The translations under genes were made by a program, and so were the position numbers. Positions 35,147-44,005 of a DNA stretch of 64,000 nt are shown here, piece by piece. Below the pieces are notes generated by a model, which had not been told where the DNA came from, made no database searches, and was given only the letters and a program-made list of their open reading frames with translations. Each line of letters begins with the position of its first letter. Position 1 is the first letter of the stretch. The DNA comes from Streptomyces reniochalinae (GTDB lineage: Bacteria; Actinomycetota; Actinomycetes; Streptomycetales; Streptomycetaceae): contig NZ_QOIM01000017.1 of the NCBI RefSeq assembly GCF_003323735.1, positions 62,001 to 126,000 of the forward strand, written 5' to 3'.

Positions 35147-36001
35147 CTAGAGTTCCTCGGACTCCTCCGCGCCCGCCTCCTGCTCGCCGGCCACCACCAA
35201 CTCGGGCAACCGCTCCTGCATCTCCGCGCGCGCCTCGGACGGCAGCCCGCCGTCCGTCACCAGCGTGTCCACCTGGTCCAGTGAGGCGAACGAACTCAAA
35301 CCCACCGTGCCCCACTTGGTGTGGTCGGCGACGACGATCACCCGGCGCGCCGAGCCCACGAAGTGCCGGTTGGTCTCGGCCTCCGCCAGGTTCGGCGTCG
35401 AGAGCCCCGCCTCCGCCGATATCCCGTGCACGCCCAGGAACAGCGCGTCGAAGTGGAGCGAGCGGATCGCCGCGTCCGCCACCGACCCCACCAGCGAGTC
35501 GGATGGCGTGCGCACCCCGCCCGTCAGCACCACCGTGGCGGCGCCGGCACGGTTCCCCGGACCCTGGCCGCCGGAGCGCTGCGCGGCGTGGAAGACATCG
35601 GCGACCCGCACCGAGTTCGTCACGACCGTCAGATTCGGCACGTCCAGCAGGTGCCGCGCCAGCGCGAACGTCGTCGTCCCCCCGGACAGGGCGATCGCGC
35701 TGCCGGGCTGCGCCATGGTGGCCGCCGCGCGGGCGATGTCCTCCTTGGCGCTCAACTCCAGCGAGGACTTCGCCTCGAACCCCGGCTCGTGCGTGCTCGC
35801 CTCGGCGACCGGCACCGCGCCCCCGTGCACCTTCTCCAGCGCGCCCTGCCGTGCCAGCGCGTCCAAATCCCGCCGCACCGTCATGTCCGAGACGGACAGC
35901 TTTCTGGTCAACTCGTTGACCCGCGCCCCACCCCTGCGCCGTACCTCCTCCAGGATCAGCGCACGCCGCTGCTCGGCGAGGAGGTTCTGGTTGTCGCTCA
36001 C
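35147..36001 (-). CDS. DeoR-family transcriptional regulator
   Basis: 284 residues. The N-terminal winged helix shows the family pattern RRRGGARVNELTRKLSVSDMTVRRDLDALARQGALEKVHGGA. The C-terminal DeoR sensor (ribose-5-phosphate-isomerase-like fold) includes ALSGGTTTFALARHL and GVHGISAEAGLSTPN. Sensed ligands are usually sugar phosphates. The GTG at 36001 follows GGAGAAGGGCA. No metabolic target gene is adjacent. Confidence 0.92.
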   Translation of the reverse strand: MSDNQNLLAEQRRALILEEVRRRGGARVNELTRKLSVSDMTVRRDLDALARQGALEKVHGGAVPVAEASTHEPGFEAKSSLELSAKEDIARAAATMAQPGSAIALSGGTTTFALARHLLDVPNLTVVTNSVRVADVFHAAQRSGGQGPGNRAGAATVVLTGGVRTPSDSLVGSVADAAIRSLHFDALFLGVHGISAEAGLSTPNLAEAETNRHFVGSARRVIVVADHTKWGTVGLSSFASLDQVDTLVTDGGLPSEARAEMQERLPELVVAGEQEAGAEESEEL

Positions 36002-36239
36002 TGCCCTTCTCCGTTCCTTTCCCGCCTGGTGTGACCGCACCGTCGAGGCTGTGGGGAGCGCTGGTGGGGGCCATCCTCCCACGTGCGTGACAGGCACGCT
36101 CATGCCGGGAAGCGGCACCCCGCACGCCACCTTCACCCGTGAGGGGGTGGCACAGGGGCCGCCCGGCGGTGATGCTGTCCTGTGCGCGGACGTCCACACA
36201 GCTGACACACCGTTCGGGGGATCCGGGGGAAGAAGCACA

Positions 36240-38723
36240 GTGCCGTCACACCACACAGACCCGCCCGCTGACCAGGCGGGCCTCTCGCTGGAACTGCTGG
36301 TCCACGGCGTCGGGGGAACGACGCCGTCCGAGATGCTCGGCGACCCACGCACCGTACGCGTCACCGGGGACCGCACGGCGGCCGTCCACCGCCGCGCCGA
36401 GGACGAGGACGCCGAAGCACACCCCGAGGACTACGCGGACGAACCGGTCCGCGAGGCGTACTGCTGGTCCAACCTCACCTCGGGCAACGGAGCCCGGGCC
36501 CTGTGGCTGATGCTGCTGCCCTTCATGGTCGTCAACCTCGCACACTGGACCAGGCCGGCCTCCCGGGGCCGCCGCACCACCGAGCGCGCCCACGCACTCC
36601 TGGTGCGGCTGACCGCGCTCTCGCTGACCGTGCTGCTGGTCGCCGCCGCCTGCGAGGTCGCGCTGGACCTGATCGCCTGGCAGTGCGCGGGAAGCAGCGC
36701 GTGCGCCCGCGACCGCTCCTGGCTCGCCTTCATGGCGCCCGACGCGTCCGCGGGCCACGGCGGCTGGTGGAGCCAGCCGGGACGCCGGCTCGCTCTCGCC
36801 GCGGTGCTGCCCGCGGGACTCACCGTGCTGCTGTGGTGGCTCTCGCACCGCACGTGGAGCGCGTACGAGTCCCAGCCCCCGCTGGAGCGCCCGGTGCCCG
36901 AGGACGACCCCGCCGCCGACGGCCGCCCGCCGCTGTCTTTGCCCGGATTCTGGTACGGCAAGCGGCTCGTCGCCCGGCTGCGCGCCGCACACACCGCGGC
37001 CGGTTTCCTCACCGTCGCCGCCGCGCTGACCGCCGCCGCCACCCGGTACGACCGCAGGCCGGGCGGCAGCGCGGCGCTGGACGCGGTGGGCTGGGCGCTG
37101 GAGAGCCTGGTGGTGGCAGGCGGCCTGTGCGTGCTCTTCGTCGTCAGCCGCAGGGGACGCAAGGAGAGCGAGCCGGACGACCGTATCGACAGCCTCGCCG
37201 TGCGCGTGCTGCCCGGCGCCTCCGCGGGCGTGCTGCTGCTCGCCGTCGTGTACAGCGGCTGGAGCCGCCCGGGCTGGACCTCGGACGGCACCCTCCCGGG
37301 CGACGAGACCTTCAGCGTCCTCGCGGTGCTCCAGGGCACGCTCGTCCTCGCCCTCGGCGCGCTGAGCCTGCGGCTGCACCGCACCACCCGGCTGCCGCGC
37401 ACCGCGCTGGCCGGACTGGCCTCTGCGGCCGTCGCCATGCTGGCCTGCGCGCTCGGCGGGCTGCTGTCCGGCGGAGTCTCCCAGCGGGTCGGCGACTGGC
37501 TGGACGGGCCCGGCACGCCCGGTGAGGGCGACGGTCACATCGGCGGCCCGCCCACGATCCTCACCTGGCAGGCCTCCGTCATCCCCGTGCTGCTCGCGCT
37601 CGTGCTGCTGCTGGTCTGCTGGTTCGCCTTCCGCGTCTGGCGCGACGCGCGGCGGCTCACCGACGACGTCACGGCCGGCTACCCCGACTGCGTGCCCGAC
37701 CGGACGCGCTCGGGCAGGATCGCCGCCGCCATCGCGCGGGCCGGCCTCACCGACGAGGCGGCCTGGCTCGCCGCGACCGTCGCCGTGGCCACCCTCGTCC
37801 TCGGCGGCGTCGCCGTGCTCGGCACGCTGGCGACCGGCCAGGTACCGGGCGAGGCGACCGAGGGCGCCCCCGCCGTCGTCGCCGGTTTCGCCGACACCGT
37901 CCAGGCGCTCGGCTCCTGGCTGATCGGCTTCGGCTTCGTCCTCCTGCTCACCTGGGGGCGCCGCGCCTACAAGGACCCCTCGGCGCGCCGCACCGTCGGC
38001 ATCCTGTGGGACGTGGGCACCTTCTGGCCGCGCTGCGCCCACCCCTTCGCGCCTCCGTGCTACGCGGAGCGCGCGGTGCCCGACCTGGCCTGGCGGATGG
38101 CGCTGTGGACGGACCGGCAGCCCACCCGGCGCCTGGTGATCTCAGGCCACTCGCAGGGCAGCGTGCTGGCGGCGGCCGCTGTCTGGCAACTCGATCCGGG
38201 CACGCGCCGCCAGATCGCCCTGCTCACCTACGGCTCCCCCCTCGAACGCCTCTACGGGCGCTGGTTCCCCGCCTACTTCGGACCCGGGCGGCTCGGTGCG
38301 CTCCACGACGACCTGGAGTGCTGGCGCAACCTGTGGCGGCTCACCGACCCGATCGGCGGCCCGGTACGGCCCGAGCGGGCCGGCACCCCCGAGTCCGGGC
38401 CGCCCGCGCGGTGCCGGGGCGTCGACCGCGGCCCGCTGCTGGACCCGCTCGCCTACGGCCGCACCCCCGCACTGCCGCTTCCCGAGCCGATCCTGGCCCA
38501 CAGCGACTACCAGGCCGACCCGGCCTTCGAACAGGAGCGCGCCGGGCTGCTCGCCCGCCTCAAGGAGCGCTCCGGGCACACCGCCGAGGAGCCGAAGAGC
38601 ACGGCGAGCGACGGCGCCGGATACGCCCGCGGTACGGGCATACCGCGCCAGCCCGATCCCGCGGCGGACCCGGAGCCGGAGCGGCCGCGCGCTCACGCGG
38701 AGCGGGGCAGGTCCTCCGGGTAG
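36240..38723 (+). CDS. Large integral membrane protein with split alpha/beta-hydrolase motifs
   Basis: 827 residues. Near the N-terminus SLELLVHGVGGTTPSEM looks like the first strand and oxyanion loop of an alpha/beta hydrolase. A region of about 530 residues with roughly ten membrane helices follows. Near residue 635 comes LVISGHSQGSVLAAAAVW, a lipase-type GxSxG elbow, then ALLTYGSPLERLYGRWFP. If both parts fold together, the membrane domain is inserted into a lipase-like domain. The GTG at 36240 has GGGGAAG upstream. Its last 31 nt overlap the 3' end of the opposite-strand AAA gene. Confidence 0.75.
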   Translation: MPSHHTDPPADQAGLSLELLVHGVGGTTPSEMLGDPRTVRVTGDRTAAVHRRAEDEDAEAHPEDYADEPVREAYCWSNLTSGNGARALWLMLLPFMVVNLAHWTRPASRGRRTTERAHALLVRLTALSLTVLLVAAACEVALDLIAWQCAGSSACARDRSWLAFMAPDASAGHGGWWSQPGRRLALAAVLPAGLTVLLWWLSHRTWSAYESQPPLERPVPEDDPAADGRPPLSLPGFWYGKRLVARLRAAHTAAGFLTVAAALTAAATRYDRRPGGSAALDAVGWALESLVVAGGLCVLFVVSRRGRKESEPDDRIDSLAVRVLPGASAGVLLLAVVYSGWSRPGWTSDGTLPGDETFSVLAVLQGTLVLALGALSLRLHRTTRLPRTALAGLASAAVAMLACALGGLLSGGVSQRVGDWLDGPGTPGEGDGHIGGPPTILTWQASVIPVLLALVLLLVCWFAFRVWRDARRLTDDVTAGYPDCVPDRTRSGRIAAAIARAGLTDEAAWLAATVAVATLVLGGVAVLGTLATGQVPGEATEGAPAVVAGFADTVQALGSWLIGFGFVLLLTWGRRAYKDPSARRTVGILWDVGTFWPRCAHPFAPPCYAERAVPDLAWRMALWTDRQPTRRLVISGHSQGSVLAAAAVWQLDPGTRRQIALLTYGSPLERLYGRWFPAYFGPGRLGALHDDLECWRNLWRLTDPIGGPVRPERAGTPESGPPARCRGVDRGPLLDPLAYGRTPALPLPEPILAHSDYQADPAFEQERAGLLARLKERSGHTAEEPKSTASDGAGYARGTGIPRQPDPAADPEPERPRAHAERGRSSG

Positions 38724-41155
38724 AGGAGAGTCAGGTCCTCGGTGGTCGGGTCCGGCAGCTGCGCGACCCGGCCCGCGTGCCGCTCGACCATCGCCTCGAA
38801 CGTCTGCCGAGCGGTGCGCCCGTTGCCGAACGAGGGCCCCTTGGGCAGCCGCGCGAAGTAGCGCAGCAGCGACTGGCGTGCCCCCTCGCTCAGGTCGTAC
38901 TCGTGCTCGTCCGCCTGCTGTTCGACGATCAGCAACAGCTCCTCGGGCGTGTAGTCACCGAAGGAGATCGTGCGCGAGAAACGGGAGGCCACGCCCGGGT
39001 TGGAGGCCAGGAAGTGCTCCATCTCGGCGGTGTAGCCCGCGACGATCACCACCACGTCGTCCCGGTGGTCCTCCATCAGCTTCACGAGCGTGTCGATGGC
39101 CTCCCTGCCGAAGTCGCGGCCCGCGTCCTGGGGCGCCAGAGCGTATGCCTCGTCGATGAACAGCACGCCGCCCTTGGCCTTCTCGAACGCCTCCTGGGTG
39201 CGGATCGCCGTGGAACCGATGTGCTCGCCCACCAGATCGACGCGCGAGACCTCCCTGAGATGGCCGCGCCGCAGCACACCGAGGGAGCGCAGGATCTCGC
39301 CGTAGAGCCGGGCCACCGTCGTCTTGCCGGTGCCGGGCGAGCCGGTGAAGACCAGGTGGCGCCGCGCGGAGGCCGCCTTCAGACCCGCCGCCTGCCGCCT
39401 GCGGCCGACCTCGATCATGTCGGTCAGCGCGCGGACCTCGCGCTTGACGCCCTCCAGGCCGACCAGCGCGTCGAGTTCGCCCAGCACCTCCTTGGGAGCG
39501 CGCGCCTCCCCCTCGGGCTCCTCGGCCGCGGGGGCCTGGTCACCGGCCGCTGCGGTGTCGGGCCGCGGGCTCGCCGTGCGCTGCCGCGGCACGGTGGCCG
39601 TGGCGGTCAGCAGCCCCGGTGTGCCCTCCGCGGGGGAGGGGGAGGCGGCACCGATGGCCGGTGCGGCAAGCGGTGCGACGGGCGCCGCGCTTTCGTCGCT
39701 GGTGCAGTCCTCGACGGTCGGGCCCTCCTCCGCGAACTCGTAACCGCCGCGCGCGCACCGCTCCGTGCGGCAGCGCCGCAGCGTCGTGCGGCAGCCGTCG
39801 ATGACGTGGAAGCCGTAGCCCCGCGAGCCGGTCACCCGGCAGTTGTGGAAGGTGCCCCGCCCTTCCGCCGAGACGTAGAAACCGGCTTCCGCCGCTCCGC
39901 TCACCGTGCAGCGCTCCACCGTCGGATCGGCGCCCTTGGTGACGATGACGCCGGTCGCGGTCTCGTCGACCGTGCAGCCGCTGAGCACCCCGCCGCTGCC
40001 GTGGTCGCGGAACCAGGCGCCGGTGCCCGCCTTGCTGATGCGCGAGTCGTCCAGCTGGACGACGGCCCCGTCGCTGACCGAGACGGCGGTGCCGCGTACC
40101 TGGGACAGATCGCTGTCGAGCACGTCGGCGCGCGAGCCGCGGTCGAGGACGAACAGCGCGTCGGGCACCGTGTGCACCCGGCAGGTGTCCAGGACGGCGG
40201 TGGCGCCGTCGCTGACCCACACGGCCGGATAGTCGCCGGTGCTCTCGTGTATCTCGCAGCCGTTGGCGTCCACGCGGGTCCCCGGATCCCACACCGACAG
40301 ACCGTTGCGGCCGAAGCGTCGCACGGTCGAACGCGTCAGCGTCAGCACCGAACGGGACCGCAGATCGACGGCGTTCTCGGGGATGTCGTGGATGTCGCAG
40401 TCGGCGAGGGTGACCACGGCATCGGTGTCCAGGGTGACGCCGTCCGCCGAGGTGCGGTGCACCCGGCAGTCGGTGAAGTGGCCGCTGGCGCGTCCCGCCA
40501 CCCGCACACCGCTGCCCTTGATCTCGTACACCTCGCAGCCGACCGCCTCCAGCGTGCTGCCCTCGCCCTGGAGCGTGATGCCGGCGCCTGACGCCAGGTG
40601 CACCCTGCAATGCGCCAGCCGCGGGCGCGCGCCGTCGCGCACGAGTACGCCGGACTGCCCGGCCGCCACCACCTCGCACTCCTCGTAACTGCCGCTCGCG
40701 CCGCCCATGATGCTGAGCCCGAGCCCCGCCGGATTGTCCACCGTGCAGCGCCGCACGGTGGGACGGGCGCCGCCGCGCACCTCGATGCCGGCCGCCGAAC
40801 GGGTCATCACCCGCAGCCCTGCAAGCTCGGGCGCCGCGTCCTCGACCAGTACGGCAGGAACGGCGGAGTCCTGGCCCTCGACCTGGAGGTCCTGGACGAG
40901 GGCGGCGGAGCGGAGGGTCAGCGCCACCCCGTCGGCGGGCGCGATGCGGACCGGGCCGCCGCCCGACCTCTCGGGCCCGCGCAGGGTCACCGTGCGCTCG
41001 ATGACCAGGTTCTCCCGGTAGGTGCCGGGCGCCACGGTGAGCACGTCACCGTCACCCGCGGCCTCCAGCGCCGCCGACAACGACGCGTACTCGCCCGTGC
41101 GCCGCCGCCAACGCGACGTGCCGCCGTGCGTCACCTGGACCGAGCCCTGTGCCAT
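38693..41155 (-). CDS. Right-handed beta-helix / CbxX-type AAA+ ATPase fusion
   Basis: 820 residues. Residues about 20-470 are many short turns (T-V-x-x-C, G-V-x-V-x-x-G-A) of a right-handed parallel beta-helix like those of pectate lyases and carbohydrate-binding surface proteins. An Ala/Pro/Glu linker of about 80 residues follows. Residues about 555-820 are an AAA+ domain of the CbxX/CfxQ/EccA type: Walker A TGSPGTGKTT, Walker B GGVLFIDEAYAL, sensor region RDDVVVIVAGYT and arginine-finger region NPGVASRFSR. There is no signal peptide. The ATG at 41155 (MAQGSVQV) is chosen. The role of the helix is unknown. Confidence 0.85.
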   Translation of the reverse strand: MAQGSVQVTHGGTSRWRRRTGEYASLSAALEAAGDGDVLTVAPGTYRENLVIERTVTLRGPERSGGGPVRIAPADGVALTLRSAALVQDLQVEGQDSAVPAVLVEDAAPELAGLRVMTRSAAGIEVRGGARPTVRRCTVDNPAGLGLSIMGGASGSYEECEVVAAGQSGVLVRDGARPRLAHCRVHLASGAGITLQGEGSTLEAVGCEVYEIKGSGVRVAGRASGHFTDCRVHRTSADGVTLDTDAVVTLADCDIHDIPENAVDLRSRSVLTLTRSTVRRFGRNGLSVWDPGTRVDANGCEIHESTGDYPAVWVSDGATAVLDTCRVHTVPDALFVLDRGSRADVLDSDLSQVRGTAVSVSDGAVVQLDDSRISKAGTGAWFRDHGSGGVLSGCTVDETATGVIVTKGADPTVERCTVSGAAEAGFYVSAEGRGTFHNCRVTGSRGYGFHVIDGCRTTLRRCRTERCARGGYEFAEEGPTVEDCTSDESAAPVAPLAAPAIGAASPSPAEGTPGLLTATATVPRQRTASPRPDTAAAGDQAPAAEEPEGEARAPKEVLGELDALVGLEGVKREVRALTDMIEVGRRRQAAGLKAASARRHLVFTGSPGTGKTTVARLYGEILRSLGVLRRGHLREVSRVDLVGEHIGSTAIRTQEAFEKAKGGVLFIDEAYALAPQDAGRDFGREAIDTLVKLMEDHRDDVVVIVAGYTAEMEHFLASNPGVASRFSRTISFGDYTPEELLLIVEQQADEHEYDLSEGARQSLLRYFARLPKGPSFGNGRTARQTFEAMVERHAGRVAQLPDPTTEDLTLLYPEDLPRSA

Positions 41156-41344
41156 GGAGTGCTGTGCCCCAACCTCGTGCGATACAAGATGCGTTGTCCC
41201 TTGCACGGATCGCGCGGTGCGCCGTCCGTGCTGGTCGCACCACCGTAGCGTGCGCCGGTGGTCCGGGTTGACGGGTACGGGGGAGTGACTCGTGCGGACG
41301 GTTCCCTCGCCTGCGGCGAGCCGCTCGCGTGGTGCGCGCGGGCC

Positions 41345-41950
41345 TCAACTGCTGTTGCCGGTACGTCCCCAGTCGGGACCGATGCGGCCCCACTCCTCGT
41401 CCCAGCGCGCGTACCGGCGTCGCAGCGCCAGCCGGATCGCGGCCCGCCGCCCGACCTCCAGTACGGCAGCGGTGAGCGCGGCGGCGCCCAGCCCCGCGAG
41501 GAGCGCGTGCGAGGCGGCGCCGCGCGGGCTCATCGGGCGGGAGGTGAGCCGGCCGTGCCGGTCGGTCCACACCAGGAAGCGGCCGCCGGGCCTGACCGGA
41601 CTGCGCAGCACGAGGGTGCCCGTGTGGGAGGAGCCGTCGGGCCCCGCCCAGCGGGCGGTGACCTGGTTGCGGTTCGGCTGCTGACCGGCCGCCGTCTCCG
41701 TCTCAGAGTCCAACGGAGGGCGGACGACGACGTGCTGGGCCGTCGCCCACGTGCGCTGACGGTCGCGCTGCTGCTCGTGCGCCGTACGCAGCATCGCGTC
41801 GTGGGCGGCCTCCTGCGCGGCCCAGCCCACCAGCGGAACCCCCACGACCATCAGCACCGCCGCCCACAGGGACAGCCAGGCTTCGCGGCGGTCGCTGCGG
41901 CGGGCCAGTGCGTTTCCACGCCAGCGCCACAGACCGATGATCGTCAGCAC
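41345..41950 (-). CDS. Rv1733c-like membrane protein
   Basis: 201 residues. Two membrane helices (about 25-45 and 148-165) enclose an extracytoplasmic loop with TARWAGPDGSSHTGTLVL and GGRFLVWTDRHGRLT, the pattern of actinobacterial Rv1733c-family proteins of unknown function. GTG start at 41950. No operon partner; upstream lies the long gap before the encapsulin genes. Confidence 0.78.
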   Translation of the reverse strand: MLTIIGLWRWRGNALARRSDRREAWLSLWAAVLMVVGVPLVGWAAQEAAHDAMLRTAHEQQRDRQRTWATAQHVVVRPPLDSETETAAGQQPNRNQVTARWAGPDGSSHTGTLVLRSPVRPGGRFLVWTDRHGRLTSRPMSPRGAASHALLAGLGAAALTAAVLEVGRRAAIRLALRRRYARWDEEWGRIGPDWGRTGNSS

Positions 41951-42522
41951 CGCCGCACACCCCCTTCTCGCCGTCCGTCAGCCCTCTCGACGGGCGCGGT
42001 ACCCGCACGAGAGGGACCGCGGGGCTCCGCGCGGCCGGTCCGCGCCCGTGCGCCGGGGTACGGCGGCCGGGCGGCCGCACATCCCGGGGCCGCTTGTCCG
42101 CTCAGCCGCCTGGTCGAGACGGCCGCACCGGGACGGACCGGGGCGCGCTTCGCCCGAGGTCCGTGAGTCCCTCGGATCCCCTCGTGATCCGCCGAGTTTA
42201 CTGAGCGATCCGCCGCGGACGGACGGCGGGCGCGAATCCGCCGTCCGCGCGCCCCTGGGCGCCCCCGCACGTCCTGGTGAGTTTGCGGGGCGGGGCGGGC
42301 GGCGGACACCGGCACGCGTATTGCGCAGAGTGATCACAGTGGCACTTTCGTCACAATCGGTGAATAAGGTTACGCGCCGACGGCCCGTCATACCCCGTCG
42401 TTGTCGTGACATTCGACGCGCTCGCGCATCTTTTGAGTGATTGCCGCATCTCACGCGCCTCACTTAGCTTCATGGCCGCAGCGCGTGAATTACCAGATGA
42501 TCACTGAGATTGGCGGTGTCGG
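41951..42522 (+). promoter_or_regulatory. Regulatory region upstream of the encapsulin genes
   Basis: 572 nt without a supported gene. The last 190 nt are clearly AT-richer. TTGCCG (42441-42446) and TAGCTT (42465-42470) with an 18-bp spacer form a likely promoter, giving a leader of about 45 nt. The 11-mer ACTTAGCTTCA around the -10 recurs exactly at the xdh promoter (59651-59661). Around 42331-42380, GTGATCAC plus further GTG/CAC half-sites may bind a regulator. Confidence 0.5.
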
Positions 42523-43935
42523 ATGACGACTGCGGCGGAGCGTAATTCCGGAAGCGAGAGCGCGGAAGCGGCGCAGCAGAGCCTTGCCACGGCGGCGGCA
42601 CGGAATCTCGCGACCACCACGAAGACACCCCCGCAGATGCAGGGCATCAGCTCCCGGTGGCTGCTGCGGGTCCTGCCCTGGGTCCAGGTCACCGGCGGCA
42701 CCTTCCGGGTCAACAGGCGGCTCAGCCACACCCTGGGCGACGGCCGCGTGGAGTTCGTCTCCACCGGGTCCGACGTGCGGGTGATCCCCCTGGAGCTGTC
42801 CGAGCTGCCCATGCTGCGCGGCTACGACGACCTGCCGACCCTCGAAGCCCTCGCCGCCCGCTGCGAGCAGCGGGACTTCGGCCCGGGCGAAGTGATCGTA
42901 CGCGAGGGCGAGCCCGCCGACCGGCTGGTGCTGATCGCCCACGGCAAGCTGCGCAAGTCCACCCGCGGGCGGTACGACGGGGAGAGCACCCAGGGTGTCC
43001 TGGCCGACGGCGAGTTCGACGGCGACGAGCGGCTGACCGGCGAGGCGGGCACCTGGGACCACACCCTGACGTCGCTGACCAGCGGCACGGTGCTCACCCT
43101 GGAGCGCGGCGCCTTCGACTCCGTCCTCGCCGACTCCGACTCGCTCCGCGCCCACCTGACCGCCTCCAGGTCGCTGATCCCCTCCCAGCGCACGGAGAAC
43201 GGCGAGTCCGCGATCGCGCTGGCCTCCGGGCACGTCGGCGAGCACGCACTGCCCGGCACCTTCGTCGACTACGAGCTCAAGCCCCGTGAGTACGACCTGG
43301 AGGTCGCCCAGACCGTGCTGCGGGTCCACACCCGCGTCGCCGACCTGTACAACCACCCGATGAACCAGCTCGAGGAGCAGCTGCGGCTGACGGTGGAGGC
43401 GCTGCGCGAGCGTCAGGAGCACGAGCTGGTCAACAACAGCGGGGTCGGCCTCCTGCACAACGTGGACATGAAGCAGCGCGTCCACACCCGCTCGGGCCCG
43501 CCCACCCCCGACGACCTCGACGAACTGCTGGCCACCGTCTGGAAGGACCCCAGCGTCATCCTGGCGCACCCGAAGGCCATCGCCGCCATCGGCCGCGAGG
43601 CCAGCGCCCGCGGCGTCTATCCCCAGTCCATCGACTACGAGGGCCACTCGGTGCCCGCCTGGCGCGGCGTGCCGATCCTGCCCTGCAACAAGATCCCGGT
43701 CAGCCCGCAGGGCACCACCTCCGTCCTGGCCATGCGCACCGGGGAAAAGGCCCAGGGCGTCGTGGGACTCCACCAGACCGGAATTCCCGACGAGTACAGC
43801 CCGAGCCTTTCGGTTCGGTTCATGGGTATCAACGACAAGGCCGTCATGTCGTATCTGGTGAGCGCCTACTACTCCGCCGCCGTGCTGGTTCCCGACGCGC
43901 TCGGAATGCTGGAGGACGTGGAAATCGGGCACTGA
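42523..43935 (+). CDS. Family 2B encapsulin shell protein 1 (with cNMP-binding-like domain)
   Basis: 470 residues. It matches the family 2B encapsulin pattern remembered from Streptomyces: an N-terminal arm ([20 protein letters not shown]), [20 protein letters not shown], an inserted cyclic-nucleotide-binding-like domain at about residues 97-215, and a C-terminal HK97-fold half with [44 protein letters not shown] and [19 protein letters not shown]. These proteins self-assemble into hollow icosahedral compartments that package enzymes. The phosphate-binding cassette lacks the usual FGE and Arg, so cNMP binding is doubtful. Second shell gene starts 70 nt downstream. Confidence 0.9.
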   Translation: MTTAAERNSGSESAEAAQQSLATAAARNLATTTKTPPQMQGISSRWLLRVLPWVQVTGGTFRVNRRLSHTLGDGRVEFVSTGSDVRVIPLELSELPMLRGYDDLPTLEALAARCEQRDFGPGEVIVREGEPADRLVLIAHGKLRKSTRGRYDGESTQGVLADGEFDGDERLTGEAGTWDHTLTSLTSGTVLTLERGAFDSVLADSDSLRAHLTASRSLIPSQRTENGESAIALASGHVGEHALPGTFVDYELKPREYDLEVAQTVLRVHTRVADLYNHPMNQLEEQLRLTVEALRERQEHELVNNSGVGLLHNVDMKQRVHTRSGPPTPDDLDELLATVWKDPSVILAHPKAIAAIGREASARGVYPQSIDYEGHSVPAWRGVPILPCNKIPVSPQGTTSVLAMRTGEKAQGVVGLHQTGIPDEYSPSLSVRFMGINDKAVMSYLVSAYYSAAVLVPDALGMLEDVEIGH

Positions 43936-43939
43936 GGCG

Positions 43940-43958
43940 GGCGGCTGACACAGCCGCC
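43940..43958 (+). terminator. Intercistronic hairpin between the two shell genes
   Basis: A perfect 8-bp stem GGCGGCTG/CAGCCGCC with a 3-nt loop, five bases after the first stop codon and 47 bases before the second start. There is no T-tract, so partial termination or mRNA stabilisation is as likely as full termination. Confidence 0.5.
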
Positions 43959-44005
43959 AGGAAATCCGGAAACAGGCACCAGGAAGCATCAGAAACTGGG
44001 GACAG

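Noticed and set aside
35265..36239. A 325-codon upstream extension of the membrane hydrolase frame
   Set aside because: It runs antisense through the DeoR gene. A good ribosome-binding site supports the GTG at 36240.
38006..40591. An 861-codon plus-strand frame over the beta-helix/AAA gene
   Set aside because: It is antisense to a gene with unmistakable AAA+ motifs and has no recognisable domains.
42331..42380. CRP-like half-sites upstream of the encapsulin genes
   Set aside because: GTG/CAC elements are present but spacing does not match a CRP consensus I can state with confidence.
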